A stretch of DNA of 25,883 nt, from contig JBPCOJ010000079.1 of assembly GCA_051000345.1 (NCBI GenBank), positions 1 to 25,883 on the forward strand. The letters run 5' to 3'. The notes below the pieces were generated by a model. It was not told the origin of the DNA. It worked only from the letters and a program-made list of their open reading frames with translations, and did no database searches. The stretch is from JBHENC01 sp051000345 (GTDB lineage Bacteria; Acidobacteriota; Blastocatellia; Pyrinomonadales; Pyrinomonadaceae). The translations under genes were made by a program, and so were the position numbers. Position 1 is the stretch's first letter. Every line of letters begins with the position of its first letter. This document shows, one piece after another, positions 16,034 to 22,731 of the stretch.

Positions 16034-16063
16034 ATTGAACAACAGGGCGCGCCGGACTGTCAA
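16034..16063 (-). promoter_or_regulatory. Sigma-70 type promoter of the metH operon
   Basis: TTGACA at 16063-16058, an 18-bp spacer, then TTCAAT at 16039-16034 (4 of 6 matches to TATAAT). AATAAT three bases further on is an alternative -10. The predicted start is a few bases before the SAM-II element, which is where a riboswitch promoter should be. Confidence 0.55.
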
Positions 16064-16202
16064 GCGATGCACGCTTTATCGCTATTGCAAACGAGGCGCG
16101 AATCGGAGTAAGGTCAAGCCGAAGTTGCGACGATTTAGGCACTGAAGTTTTATACACTTGCTGTCGTGTTCATTGTTTCCCGCACCGTTTTTCGTTTCTG
16201 CT

Positions 16203-16231
16203 TTGAAGCGAACGGCGGTTTTTGAGACAAT
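16203..16231 (+). promoter_or_regulatory. Possible promoter of the MscS-like channel gene
   Basis: TTGAAG at 16203-16208, a 17-bp spacer and GACAAT at 16226-16231, each with 4 of 6 consensus matches. It lies 45 bp before the TTG start. The interval 15842-16275 has no gene of its own; it holds this promoter and the divergent metH control region. Confidence 0.35.
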
Positions 16232-16275
16232 GATTTTGCTTTCCCACCTCTTGCCCGACAAAGGAGCCTTCAATT

Positions 16276-17067
16276 TTGCAAATACGAACTACAAGCGATG
16301 CCGTGTGGCTTTCGTTTACCAACGCGCTGAACAGCTTTGCGACTTTTTTACCGGCCTTGATCGGAGCGCTGATCGTGCTCGTTATCGGCTGGGTCATTTC
16401 TGGCGCGCTCGCACGCTTGATCGAAAAAGGCTTGCGGGCGATAGGGCTTGAGCGCGCCGTGCATCATTCCGGCATCAACGATTTTATCGTGCGTTCCGGC
16501 ACCGCATGGACGACTTCTAAATTGATCGCCGAACTCATCAAGTGGTTCATACGCCTGATCTTTATTCAGGCGGCGGCAAACATTCTGGGAATGCCGCAAA
16601 TCACCGCGATTATCAATAGCATTATTTTGTTTATTCCGAACATCGTGGTGGCGATGGTGATTATCGTGATCGGCGCGCTGATCGCAAAATTTCTTTCGGG
16701 ACTCGTGCGCGGCTCTGTGTCGGAGATGGGAGTCGGCAATCCGAATCTGCTGGCGACGCTGACGCGCTACGCCGTAATCGGGTTCGCCGTCATCGCCGCG
16801 ATTAATCAACTCGGCATCGCGGCTGTCGTCGTGAACACTTTATTTATAGGATTTGTGGGAGCGATTGCGTTGGCTGTCGGGCTGGCGTTCGGGCTTGGCG
16901 GGCGCGACGTGGCGGCGAAGATTACAGAGTCTTGGTATCAAAGCGGCAGGAACATGGCAGTCGCAGCCAATCAGCGTTCGCTCGATGAAGGCGTCACACG
17001 CACGGCGCGCACGGTGTCGTCTTCCACAACTGTGCCGATTCGCCCGACGCTCGATGAGTTAAGCTAA
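16276..17067 (+). CDS. Mechanosensitive ion channel family protein (conserved TM-helix type)
   Basis: A 263-residue inner-membrane protein. Hydrophobic helices are at about 22-45, 87-107, 113-142, 160-182 and 185-207. The last of these ends in GLAFGLGGRDVAAKI, the pore-lining-like glycine/alanine motif of the MscS superfamily. It belongs to the small branch made of conserved TM-helix repeats. The soluble beta domain of true MscS is missing, as only about 45 hydrophilic residues follow the last helix. It is likely involved in relief of osmotic stress, though some members of this branch have no proven channel activity. The TTG start at 16276 is supported by AAGGAG at 16261-16266. The gene is followed by a hairpin (17085-17116) into which a methyltransferase cassette appears to have inserted. 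Confidence 0.82.
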   Translation: MQIRTTSDAVWLSFTNALNSFATFLPALIGALIVLVIGWVISGALARLIEKGLRAIGLERAVHHSGINDFIVRSGTAWTTSKLIAELIKWFIRLIFIQAAANILGMPQITAIINSIILFIPNIVVAMVIIVIGALIAKFLSGLVRGSVSEMGVGNPNLLATLTRYAVIGFAVIAAINQLGIAAVVVNTLFIGFVGAIALAVGLAFGLGGRDVAAKITESWYQSGRNMAVAANQRSLDEGVTRTARTVSSSTTVPIRPTLDELS

Positions 17068-17081
17068 ACAGATGATTGTGC

Positions 17082-17116
17082 AAGGCCGTCAAGCTACTGA
17101 AAAGTAGTTCGACGGC
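17082..17116 (+). terminator. Terminator-like hairpin after the channel gene, interrupted by an insertion
   Basis: GCCGTC (17085-17090), a mismatch, then A-G-CTACT (17092-17098), GAAA, AGTAG, and TTCGACGGC (17108-17116) form a stem as the sequence stands. Replacing the segment from 17108 onward by 18085-18096 (CTCGACGGCCTT) gives a better one: AAGGCCGTC pairs with GACGGCCTT, AGCTACT pairs with AGTAGCT, with one A-C mismatch, and a T-rich CGTTGTTTGTT follows. This is read as the original terminator of the channel gene. Confidence 0.6.
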
Positions 17117-17136
17117 AAGCAATCGGAGAAGGCAAA

Positions 17137-17970
17137 ATGAATTTTGATGCTGTTGCTAAAACTTCATTGCTGACCGCAGCCATGCGCGCGGTAGAAAATA
17201 GTCGAGGCGAAAATGAAGGGCGTTTATTCTCTGATCCATTTGCAGAAGTACTGGCGGGCAGGGAAGGCTTTTCTATTCTGGAGCAGTTTCGTGCAGAGGA
17301 GGGAGATCAAAACGGCTTTGTGTTGCGGACACGTTATTTGGATGATCGGATCATCCAAGGGCTTGCTCAGGGAATCCGGCAAATTGTGATCTTAGCGGCA
17401 GGAATGGACACCCGTGCGTATCGTTTGTCGTTTCCAGACGGCACACGGGTTTTCGAGTTGGATAGACCGGAGGTGCTGAGCTACAAGCAAGAAAAACTTG
17501 GTGATACGTTACCTCATTGCATACGACACATTGTGGGCGTTGATCTTCGAGAGGAATGGCAGAGCAAACTGATTCAGGTCGGAATGAACACGACCGAGCG
17601 CACACTGTGGCTTGTCGAAGGTCTACTTATCTATTTAGACGAAGCCGCTGTTTTGACGCTCTTTGAAAAAATAAATTCGCTATCAGTACCGAATAGCATC
17701 CTGCTCTTTGATCTTCTGGGACGCTCTTTGCTTGATGCTCCACAGATGGCTAACCTACTTCATTTCTTTGAAAAGTTAGGCGCTCCCTGGCGTTTCGGCC
17801 TAGATGAGCCTGAAAAATTCATGGAGCAGTTTGGGTGGACTGCGGTGGCAACACAGCCCGGAGAAGTTGATCCCGCCCGCTGGCCATTCCCCACTGCACC
17901 TCGACACATACCCGATGTACCTCGATATTTTTTTATCGAGGCTCGCAAACTAAGCAGCGTGTTTCTATGA
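17137..17970 (+). CDS. Class I SAM-dependent methyltransferase, LCM/TIGR00027 family
   Basis: A 277-residue putative O-methyltransferase of the leucine-carboxyl-methyltransferase-like (PF04072) family. Characteristic motifs: the N-terminal AKTSLLTAAMRA, SDPFAE at 32-37, the SAM-binding ILAAGMDTRAYRL at 85-97, FELDRPEVLSYKQ at 106-118, and LVEGLLIYL at 159-167. It is cytoplasmic with no signal peptide. The natural acceptor (a carboxyl or hydroxyl group) is not predictable. Length is as expected for the family. ATG at 17137 is preceded by GGAGAAGG at 17125-17132, a strong ribosome site. Composition is more even and less GC-rich than the channel and coaD genes. Its stop is 4 bp before the attC stem, so it is read as a cassette gene acquired by integron-type recombination, and probably depends on outside transcription. 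Confidence 0.85.
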   Translation: MNFDAVAKTSLLTAAMRAVENSRGENEGRLFSDPFAEVLAGREGFSILEQFRAEEGDQNGFVLRTRYLDDRIIQGLAQGIRQIVILAAGMDTRAYRLSFPDGTRVFELDRPEVLSYKQEKLGDTLPHCIRHIVGVDLREEWQSKLIQVGMNTTERTLWLVEGLLIYLDEAAVLTLFEKINSLSVPNSILLFDLLGRSLLDAPQMANLLHFFEKLGAPWRFGLDEPEKFMEQFGWTAVATQPGEVDPARWPFPTAPRHIPDVPRYFFIEARKLSSVFL

Positions 17971-17977
17971 ACGCGCC

Positions 17978-18084
17978 GTCGAACAAGTCAGTCGAGCGGA
18001 CTGCCCGCCAGCTTGCCTCTCATTAATCTTAGATGGTTTCTTTGAGGCTGTTGCTTGCGGGCGGGCAGCCGCTCGATTCCGGCG
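17978..18084 (+). repeat. attC recombination site of the methyltransferase cassette
   Basis: R box GTCGAAC (17978-17984), a 7-nt unpaired spacer (17985-17991), then L-box TCGAGCGG (17992-17999), one extra-helical A (18000) and CTGCCCGCC (18001-18009). These pair with GGCGGGCAG (18060-18068) and CCGCTCGA (18069-18076): 17 bp interrupted only by the bulged A. A second unpaired spacer (18077-18083) then precedes the terminal G. The loop (18010-18059) contains a further GCCTC/GAGGC pair. R box, spacer, L box, bulged base and variable terminal structure are the defining parts of an attC. The right-hand core in place is GCTCGAC rather than GTTRRRY, as expected if it derives from a non-integron target. 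Confidence 0.8.
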
Positions 18085-18178
18085 CTCGACGGCCTTCGTT
18101 GTTTGTTGCGCGCCCGTGTGTTAATTTTGCTTGCGGCCTACTTCATTTCGGTTTTGTAATCACTACTATTTTTTCAAG

Positions 18179-18673
18179 ATGCGACGCGCGATTTATCCCG
18201 GCTCATTCGATCCTGTGACGAACGGTCATCTGGACATTATCGAGCGCGGCTGCAAGCTGTTCGACGAAATCATCATCGCCATTCTCGTTCATCCAGACAA
18301 AAAACCGATGTTCACGATTGAAGAACGCGTCGAGATGCTGTTACAGGTGACTGGTGAAATAGACAAGGGCGAGTGCGTGCTTCGCGTCGATAATTTTCAA
18401 GGCTTGTTAGTAAAATATGCCGTCGAGCGCGAGGCGCAGGCGATTGTGCGCGGCATTCGCGCGATTTCGGATTACGAATACGAGTTGCAAATGGCTTTGA
18501 TGAATCGAAGGCTAGAGCCGCGCATCGAGACAGTGTTTATGATGCCGCACGAAGATTATTCGTATGTTAGCTCGCGGCTCGTCAAGGAAGTGTTCAGCTT
18601 GGGCGGCGCAATCGACGGCCTCGTTCCCTCATTCGCGTTGGAACGCATGAAGCAAAAATCAAACGGAGTTTAA
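18179..18673 (+). CDS. coaD: Phosphopantetheine adenylyltransferase
   Basis: A 164-residue cytoplasmic enzyme catalysing the fourth step of coenzyme A synthesis, 4'-phosphopantetheine plus ATP to dephospho-CoA. Motifs: AIYPGSFDPVTNGHLDII at 4-21 with the nucleotidyltransferase T-x-GH (T14, H17), RGIRAISDYEYE at 91-102, and SYVSSRLVKEV at 128-138. Length matches the family (about 160). ATG 18179 was taken because the family begins MRRAIYPGSFD; an earlier ATG at 18131 would add 16 unmatched residues. No good ribosome site. A weak promoter may lie just upstream (TTGCGG 18131, TGTAAT 18155). It lies directly after the inserted cassette, whose arrival separated it from the channel gene by about 1 kb. 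CoA and carrier-protein arm supply link it loosely to the lipid genes. Confidence 0.96.
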   Translation: MRRAIYPGSFDPVTNGHLDIIERGCKLFDEIIIAILVHPDKKPMFTIEERVEMLLQVTGEIDKGECVLRVDNFQGLLVKYAVEREAQAIVRGIRAISDYEYELQMALMNRRLEPRIETVFMMPHEDYSYVSSRLVKEVFSLGGAIDGLVPSFALERMKQKSNGV

Positions 18674-18744
18674 GCGGCGCGGCGCGGTGATGCCTCGCTT
18701 GTGTTTCACGGTTTCAACGCGCGTTTTCCTTTAATTATTCTGAC

Positions 18745-19950
18745 ATGACAAAATTGGTTAGCGATAAATTTCCTGCCGCCGATAACGTGGCAAAGATGCA
18801 GGCTTCAACGACGCTCGCCGCGATGCAGGCCGCCGTTAAGCTGCGCGCGGAAGGCGTTGACGTGGTTGACCTAGGGGCGGGCGAGCCGGATTTCGACACG
18901 CCGGATAACATTAAACGAGCGGCACAGGAAGCGATGCGCTTGGGCGAAACGAAGTACACGCCGACAGCCGGGACGCGCACACTGCAAGACGCGATCATCG
19001 CTTATTACGAACGCGAGTTCGGCGCGCACTACGACAAGCCGGAAGTAATGGCGACAAGCGGCGGCAAGACAGCGATCTTCAATGCGATTGTGTCCCTTGT
19101 CGGCACTGGCGATGAGGTCTTGATCGTTAAACCTTACTGGGTGACTTTCCCGGAGCTTGTAACCTTCGCGCGCGCGACGCCCGTTTTCATAGAGACAGAG
19201 GAAACGGGTTTTGTTTTGACCGCCGAACAAGTTGAGCGCGCGATCACTGCGCGCACCAAGTTGATTATTCTCAACTCGCCGAACAATCCGACGGGTCGCG
19301 TGATTCCGCCGCAAGAGTTTCAGCGCATCATGGAAGTTTTGACGGAGCGCGGCGTGTATGCGATCACAGATGAATGCTATTTGCGATTCGTTTATCCACC
19401 GGCTGAAGTTTACAGCGCTGCGATGTTAGCGCCGGAGCTACGAAAAAACCTGTGCGTCGCCGGATCGTTTTCCAAGACGTATGCGATGACGGGCTGGCGC
19501 GTCGGCTATTCGCTTGCGCCTGCGGCTTGGACGCGCGAGATGTTGAAGGTGCAAGGGCACACGACGACTCATCCGAACTCGTTGGCGCAACGCGCGGCTG
19601 CCGAAGCCTTCGACGGCGCGCAAGATTCGGTGCAGAAGATGCTGATTGAATATACGAAGCGGCGCGATTGGCTGCTCTCTGCGCTTTCCGATATTCCGGG
19701 CATTTGTTGTGCGCACCCGGAAGGAGCGTTTTATGCTTTCCCGAACGTGCGCGAGTTGTTGGGCGGCGAAGTAAAAACGTCGGGCGATTTTGCGAATAAA
19801 TTACTAATGGAAGAACACACAGTGGTGACGGACGGCGCGGGCTTCGGCGCGGAAGGCTTTATACGCATCTCTTACGCGACATCGCTTGATCGCTTACAGG
19901 AAGGCATCAAACGCATTCGCCGCGTTGCTGAAGGGCTTGTTAGCAATTAG
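18745..19950 (+). CDS. Aspartate aminotransferase-like PLP enzyme (class I, subgroup I-gamma)
   Basis: A 401-residue cytoplasmic pyridoxal-phosphate aminotransferase, most likely aspartate/prephenate-type: L-aspartate plus 2-oxoglutarate to oxaloacetate plus glutamate. Landmarks: LGAGEPDFDTP at 43-53, KYTPTAGTRTLQDAI at 70-84, ILNSPNNPTGRVI at 175-187 (Asn181), ITDECYLRF at 207-215 (Asp209 pairs with the pyridine nitrogen), and SFSKTYAMTGWRVGY at 241-255, where Lys244 holds the cofactor. FIRISYA near 371 carries the carboxylate-binding Arg. The bacterial I-gamma aspartate aminotransferases (Thermus type) are the closest in style; substrate range cannot be fixed from sequence. It starts 71 bp after coaD and ends before a long bidirectional terminator. 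Confidence 0.92.
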   Translation: MTKLVSDKFPAADNVAKMQASTTLAAMQAAVKLRAEGVDVVDLGAGEPDFDTPDNIKRAAQEAMRLGETKYTPTAGTRTLQDAIIAYYEREFGAHYDKPEVMATSGGKTAIFNAIVSLVGTGDEVLIVKPYWVTFPELVTFARATPVFIETEETGFVLTAEQVERAITARTKLIILNSPNNPTGRVIPPQEFQRIMEVLTERGVYAITDECYLRFVYPPAEVYSAAMLAPELRKNLCVAGSFSKTYAMTGWRVGYSLAPAAWTREMLKVQGHTTTHPNSLAQRAAAEAFDGAQDSVQKMLIEYTKRRDWLLSALSDIPGICCAHPEGAFYAFPNVRELLGGEVKTSGDFANKLLMEEHTVVTDGAGFGAEGFIRISYATSLDRLQEGIKRIRRVAEGLVSN

Positions 19951-19968
19951 TAATTATTTACTTGCAAC

Positions 19969-20029
19969 TAATCGTAAGAGCCAAGCGGCATCGCCTATTT
20001 TAAGCGATGCCGCTTGGCTCTTACGATTA
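19969..20029. terminator. Bidirectional terminator with a 26-bp perfect stem
   Basis: Left arm 19969-19994 starts TAATCGTAAGAGCCAAGCGG and ends CATCGC. Right arm 20004-20029 is its exact complement. The loop is CTATTTTAA (9 nt). It lies between the convergent aminotransferase and TonB-protein genes and can serve both. A perfect 26-bp stem is well beyond a typical terminator. AT-rich bases lie before the left arm, giving a short T-rich tail for the minus-strand transcript. Confidence 0.8.
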
Positions 20030-20050
20030 CAGTACAAGAAGCTGCTTTCG

Positions 20051-21739
20051 TTAGTAGATATTGAAAGCGTACTCTATCTTGCCGTAAGAAGAAACAGCGT
20101 GGCCGTTCTTCATGGCCGGTGAAAATTTAATCTGGCGCGCTGCCTCGATAGCTTTCTCGGTCAGTCCGTATGGTAGCCCGTTGACGGCGCTAACGTTTGT
20201 TACCTGTCCCGACGCATTGAAAATCAATCTCAATGTGACAGTGCCTGTCGTTTGATTCTTGCGCGCTTCTTCTGTGTAGCCCGGCTCAGGCTTTGTTAGA
20301 AGTCGTACCTTCTGCGTTACTTCAGTAGCCTTAAAGGTACGATTGTAGTTTTCTTCTGCATTGCCGCCGTTGCCGCCGCTACTGCCGCCGCCGCCGAGTT
20401 TGCCGCTGCCGCCGCCGATGTTGTAGCCCTCGCCTTTGCCGTAGCCCGAACCGTTGCCGCTGCCGATGTTATTGCCGCTGCCGTTGCCGATGCCGTCACC
20501 TGTTCCGGGGCCGGATGAAGGCTCTTTGGATTTCGAGCTAGGCACGCCGAAAACGGGCGGCGTGGTCGTTGGGAAAAGCGCCGGATCGCCTTTGCTCACA
20601 ACGGCGACGGGAAGACGCGGAGATTTAATCGCCGGAGGATTCGGGTTCGGCGTGACGATCTGCGGCTGAATCATCGAGGCGGGAGGAATGCCGCCCTGTG
20701 AAGCAGGCTTTTGTTCCTGTCGTCCACCGCCGCCGCCGCCCTGCGCCTTCTCGAATTTAGGCTTCGAGCCTTCGCCCTTGCCCTTATTGAAGCCGACGCG
20801 CCCTTCGTCCTTTTTATCGCCGACGCCCTTATCGGGTTTCTCCTTCGGCTGTTCTTCCGGCACTTCCGTAAAATCCAAAATCTGATCGGCGCGCTCCGGT
20901 TCGTTCAGCGCCAGTTCGGTTGCGCGACGATCAAGCAAGCCGATGATGACGATTGCCGAGAGGACTGTAAAGAGCGCGATGAGACACGCCAGCGCGACGT
21001 TCGGCCCGCGAAAGAAACGCCATACCAGCGCGCCGTAGGCGGCGGCGGAGCGGCGCGTAAAGCCTACAGGGTCACGCTTGAATTCCGGCCACGTCAACTG
21101 CGAAGCCTGCGCGACTTCACGCAATTCCGTCGTCAGGCGATTGATGAGTCCGGCGTCCTCAATCATTGTCAAATGAAATTCGTTATTGCTGCTCATTGCC
21201 GCCGACGCTCCCGCAGTTGCTCCCCCCGCTGCCGCGCTTGCCGCTACGTTATCATACGCAGCACCGCCGTCGCCGAGAACGTATTTTCCGTTGCCGTCGG
21301 CAGAAGAAAGATTGCCGTTGCCGTTGGCTGGTGCGTGCGTGCCAGCGGACGCCAACGTGACGGGTTCTTCAACCGAAGTCAGAACGGGTTCAACCGCGCC
21401 TGCGTTTAAGCCGTTCAGCGGCGTGCCGTCAACCGGGCAAAAGCTGAACTTATCAGCAAACTCTTCGTGGCACGTTGTGCATGTTTTCATCTTCGCTACC
21501 TCTTTATTATTCGGGCGGAGTGCGACGGCGGCATCCGCGCCCTGTTCACTTTGCTGCTGGCGATATGCTTCAACCAAACGCCTTTCGTGCGAAGCGGCAA
21601 CGACAGGCGCGCGCCAACTCTCCAATAACTGCTTCAGTTCCTTATCTTCAATCGTTTCTTCGCCGTTCGCATCGCCGTTGAAAGCAATCGGACTTTCATC
21701 GAAAAAAGAATCGCGTTGATCTCGTTTCTCGTTGCTCAT
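20051..21739 (-). CDS. Zinc-ribbon, single-TM protein with C-terminal TonB domain
   Basis: A 562-residue envelope protein. Residues 1-80 are acidic and hydrophilic and include a helical QLLESWRAPVVAASHERRL segment. A short zinc ribbon follows at 86-108 (CTTC, then FCPVDGTPL; Cys87, Cys90, Cys101). An Ala/Gly/Asn-rich linker leads to the only membrane helix (about 248-268). The periplasmic part starts with a Lys/Glu/Pro-rich segment (293-345), then a Gly/Asn/Ser-rich stretch (405-460), and ends in a TonB C-terminal domain (about 470-562) with KPEPGYTEEARKNQTTGTV and AARQIKFSPA. TonB domains contact outer-membrane receptors and transmit force from ExbB/ExbD, which are not in the window. It begins one base after the stop of the sigma-factor gene, so translation is coupled. 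The cytoplasmic zinc-ribbon half could act as its anti-sigma partner; this is inference. Confidence 0.82.
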   Translation of the reverse strand: MSNEKRDQRDSFFDESPIAFNGDANGEETIEDKELKQLLESWRAPVVAASHERRLVEAYRQQQSEQGADAAVALRPNNKEVAKMKTCTTCHEEFADKFSFCPVDGTPLNGLNAGAVEPVLTSVEEPVTLASAGTHAPANGNGNLSSADGNGKYVLGDGGAAYDNVAASAAAGGATAGASAAMSSNNEFHLTMIEDAGLINRLTTELREVAQASQLTWPEFKRDPVGFTRRSAAAYGALVWRFFRGPNVALACLIALFTVLSAIVIIGLLDRRATELALNEPERADQILDFTEVPEEQPKEKPDKGVGDKKDEGRVGFNKGKGEGSKPKFEKAQGGGGGGRQEQKPASQGGIPPASMIQPQIVTPNPNPPAIKSPRLPVAVVSKGDPALFPTTTPPVFGVPSSKSKEPSSGPGTGDGIGNGSGNNIGSGNGSGYGKGEGYNIGGGSGKLGGGGSSGGNGGNAEENYNRTFKATEVTQKVRLLTKPEPGYTEEARKNQTTGTVTLRLIFNASGQVTNVSAVNGLPYGLTEKAIEAARQIKFSPAMKNGHAVSSYGKIEYAFNIY

Positions 21740-21740
21740 C

Positions 21741-22334
21741 TCAATGCTTCTCCAACGCTTCGGCGGCGGCTTCGTGCGCTTTGAAATACGGCGCTAAACT
21801 TCGTCTCAGGCTCTCGCGCGCGCGATAAAGCCGCGCCTTGATCGTTCCCGTATCCGCTTCCGTAATCGCCGCAATCTCTGCGAGCGTAAAGTCTTCATAC
21901 TCGAAAAGCACGAGCGCCTCGCGTTGCAGCGGCGGCAATCCGGCGACGGCGCGGCGCACTATCTCTGATAATTCCTCACCGAGCAATTTGCCCAGAGGCT
22001 GCGCGGGCGCGTGCTCGTAAACAAAATCTTCGGGCGTTTCTTCGAGAGCAACTTCACGTCCGGCGCGGCGAAAATGTTTCATCGCCAGATTTCTCGCCGC
22101 CGCGCATAAATACGTTCGCAAGGAAGCGCGCCGTTCGTCGAACCGCTCTGGATGCTTGAGCGCGCTCAAAAAGCAATCCTGCGTAATGTCTTCAGCCGCT
22201 TCGACGGAGCCGAGCAGCCTGTAAGCGAAGCGAAATACAGTGTCGCGGTGGCCTCTGTACAAAACCAGAAAGGCCTCTTCGTCGCCGCGATTCGCGCGCT
22301 CTAAAAGTTGTGCATCTGTGCTTTTATCGGGCAA
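21741..22334 (-). CDS. RNA polymerase sigma factor, ECF (sigma-E-like) family
   Basis: A 197-residue ECF sigma factor. Region 2 covers about 22-92 (FLVLYRGHRDTVFRFAYRLLGSVEAAEDITQDCF, written here in part: AYRLLGSVEAAEDITQD), including the core-binding and -10-recognition helices. Region 4 covers about 128-182 (LPPLQREALVLFEYEDFT, then LAEIAAITEADTGTIKARL), the helix-turn-helix for the -35 element. The short linker between the two and the absence of region 3 define the family. Start: TTG at 22334, with GAAGGGG just upstream and no in-frame ATG nearby. It is the first gene of a two-gene operon with the TonB-domain protein (TGA, one base, ATG). A housekeeping-type promoter lies about 150 bp upstream. 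The target genes are unknown. Confidence 0.93.
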   Translation of the reverse strand: MPDKSTDAQLLERANRGDEEAFLVLYRGHRDTVFRFAYRLLGSVEAAEDITQDCFLSALKHPERFDERRASLRTYLCAAARNLAMKHFRRAGREVALEETPEDFVYEHAPAQPLGKLLGEELSEIVRRAVAGLPPLQREALVLFEYEDFTLAEIAAITEADTGTIKARLYRARESLRRSLAPYFKAHEAAAEALEKH

Positions 22335-22487
22335 CGCGGCCCCTTCGATTCAACAGGAATCGCTTCCCTTTTTATTATTACCGGCAACCACCGAAAAGAT
22401 ACGCCCGCACGACAAGTTAATTTGCGAAGCTAAAAAGCGTTCGCCGGATGCCGTCCGCACCGCGCAAATTCCGCGTCCGGCTTTCCC

Positions 22488-22515
22488 ATTATACAATTCT
22501 TCGGAAACCTGTGAA
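22488..22515 (-). promoter_or_regulatory. Promoter of the sigma factor-TonB operon
   Basis: On the minus strand, TTCACA (22515-22510), a 16-bp spacer and a perfect TATAAT (22493-22488). It leaves a leader of about 145 nt before the TTG start. The gap 22335-22731 contains this promoter, a divergent one for the M16-like gene, and no convincing ORF. Confidence 0.5.
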
Positions 22516-22583
22516 GCAAATGCGCGCTTCCTGAACCAAACGCTAAAGCAGACAAAGCTTCGATGCGCGGCAAGGCCAAACGG

Positions 22584-22613
22584 TTGACGCGCCGCCACGC
22601 CTATCTCTAAACT
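22584..22613 (+). promoter_or_regulatory. Promoter of the M16-like gene
   Basis: TTGACG at 22584-22589, an 18-bp spacer and TAAACT at 22608-22613. It is divergent from the sigma-factor promoter and gives a leader of about 110 nt before the ATG at 22732. Confidence 0.45.
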
Positions 22614-22731
22614 GTTTTTGCTTGTCCGACACCGATCCAAAGCCCTGCCGCATCAAAGGCACGATAAGGCGAAAAGGCTGCCTTCAGTTCGTTTTCCAAG
22701 CACGCACGATTCCATAGATTATCGTCGAATT

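Larger units (their letters stand above)
17108..18084 (+). mobile_element. Lone integron-type gene cassette (methyltransferase + attC)
   Basis: The 977-bp segment starts TTCGACGGC immediately after a G (17107) and ends with G18084. It contains one gene with a 29-bp leader and a complete attC. On excision the cassette ends join to give GTTCGACGGC, the exact complement of GCCGTCGAAC (17975-17984) at the left end of the attC. Removing the segment joins 17107 to 18085 and rebuilds a hairpin of 16 pairs. No integrase gene or other attC array surrounds it. Alternative: an unrelated insertion with an 8-bp duplication, since TCGACGGC occurs at both edges. Confidence 0.7.

Noticed and set aside
15842..16072. 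Longer N-terminus for MetH from an upstream ATG (77 extra residues)
   Set aside because: It would run through the riboswitch and hairpin, and the extra residues do not resemble MetH; the fold starts at the ATG at 15841.
15842..16140. Cobalamin riboswitch in front of metH
   Set aside because: The conserved B12-box sequences were looked for and not seen; the SAM-II motif explains the leader.
17109..18093. TCGACGGC at both edges of the cassette read as a transposon target duplication
   Set aside because: There is no transposase and no terminal inverted repeats. The attC structure and the G-to-G edges explain the repeat better, though this alternative cannot be fully excluded.
20711..21409. A 232-codon plus-strand ORF opposite the TonB gene
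   Set aside because: It is antisense to the low-complexity and linker region of the TonB protein, with no recognisable domain.
22350..22640. A 96-codon minus-strand ORF in the gap between the sigma factor and the M16-like gene
   Set aside because: It covers both predicted divergent promoters and has no ribosome site or recognisable sequence.
22618..22731. Upstream start for the M16-like gene
   Set aside because: It would place 38 polar residues before a clear signal peptide.
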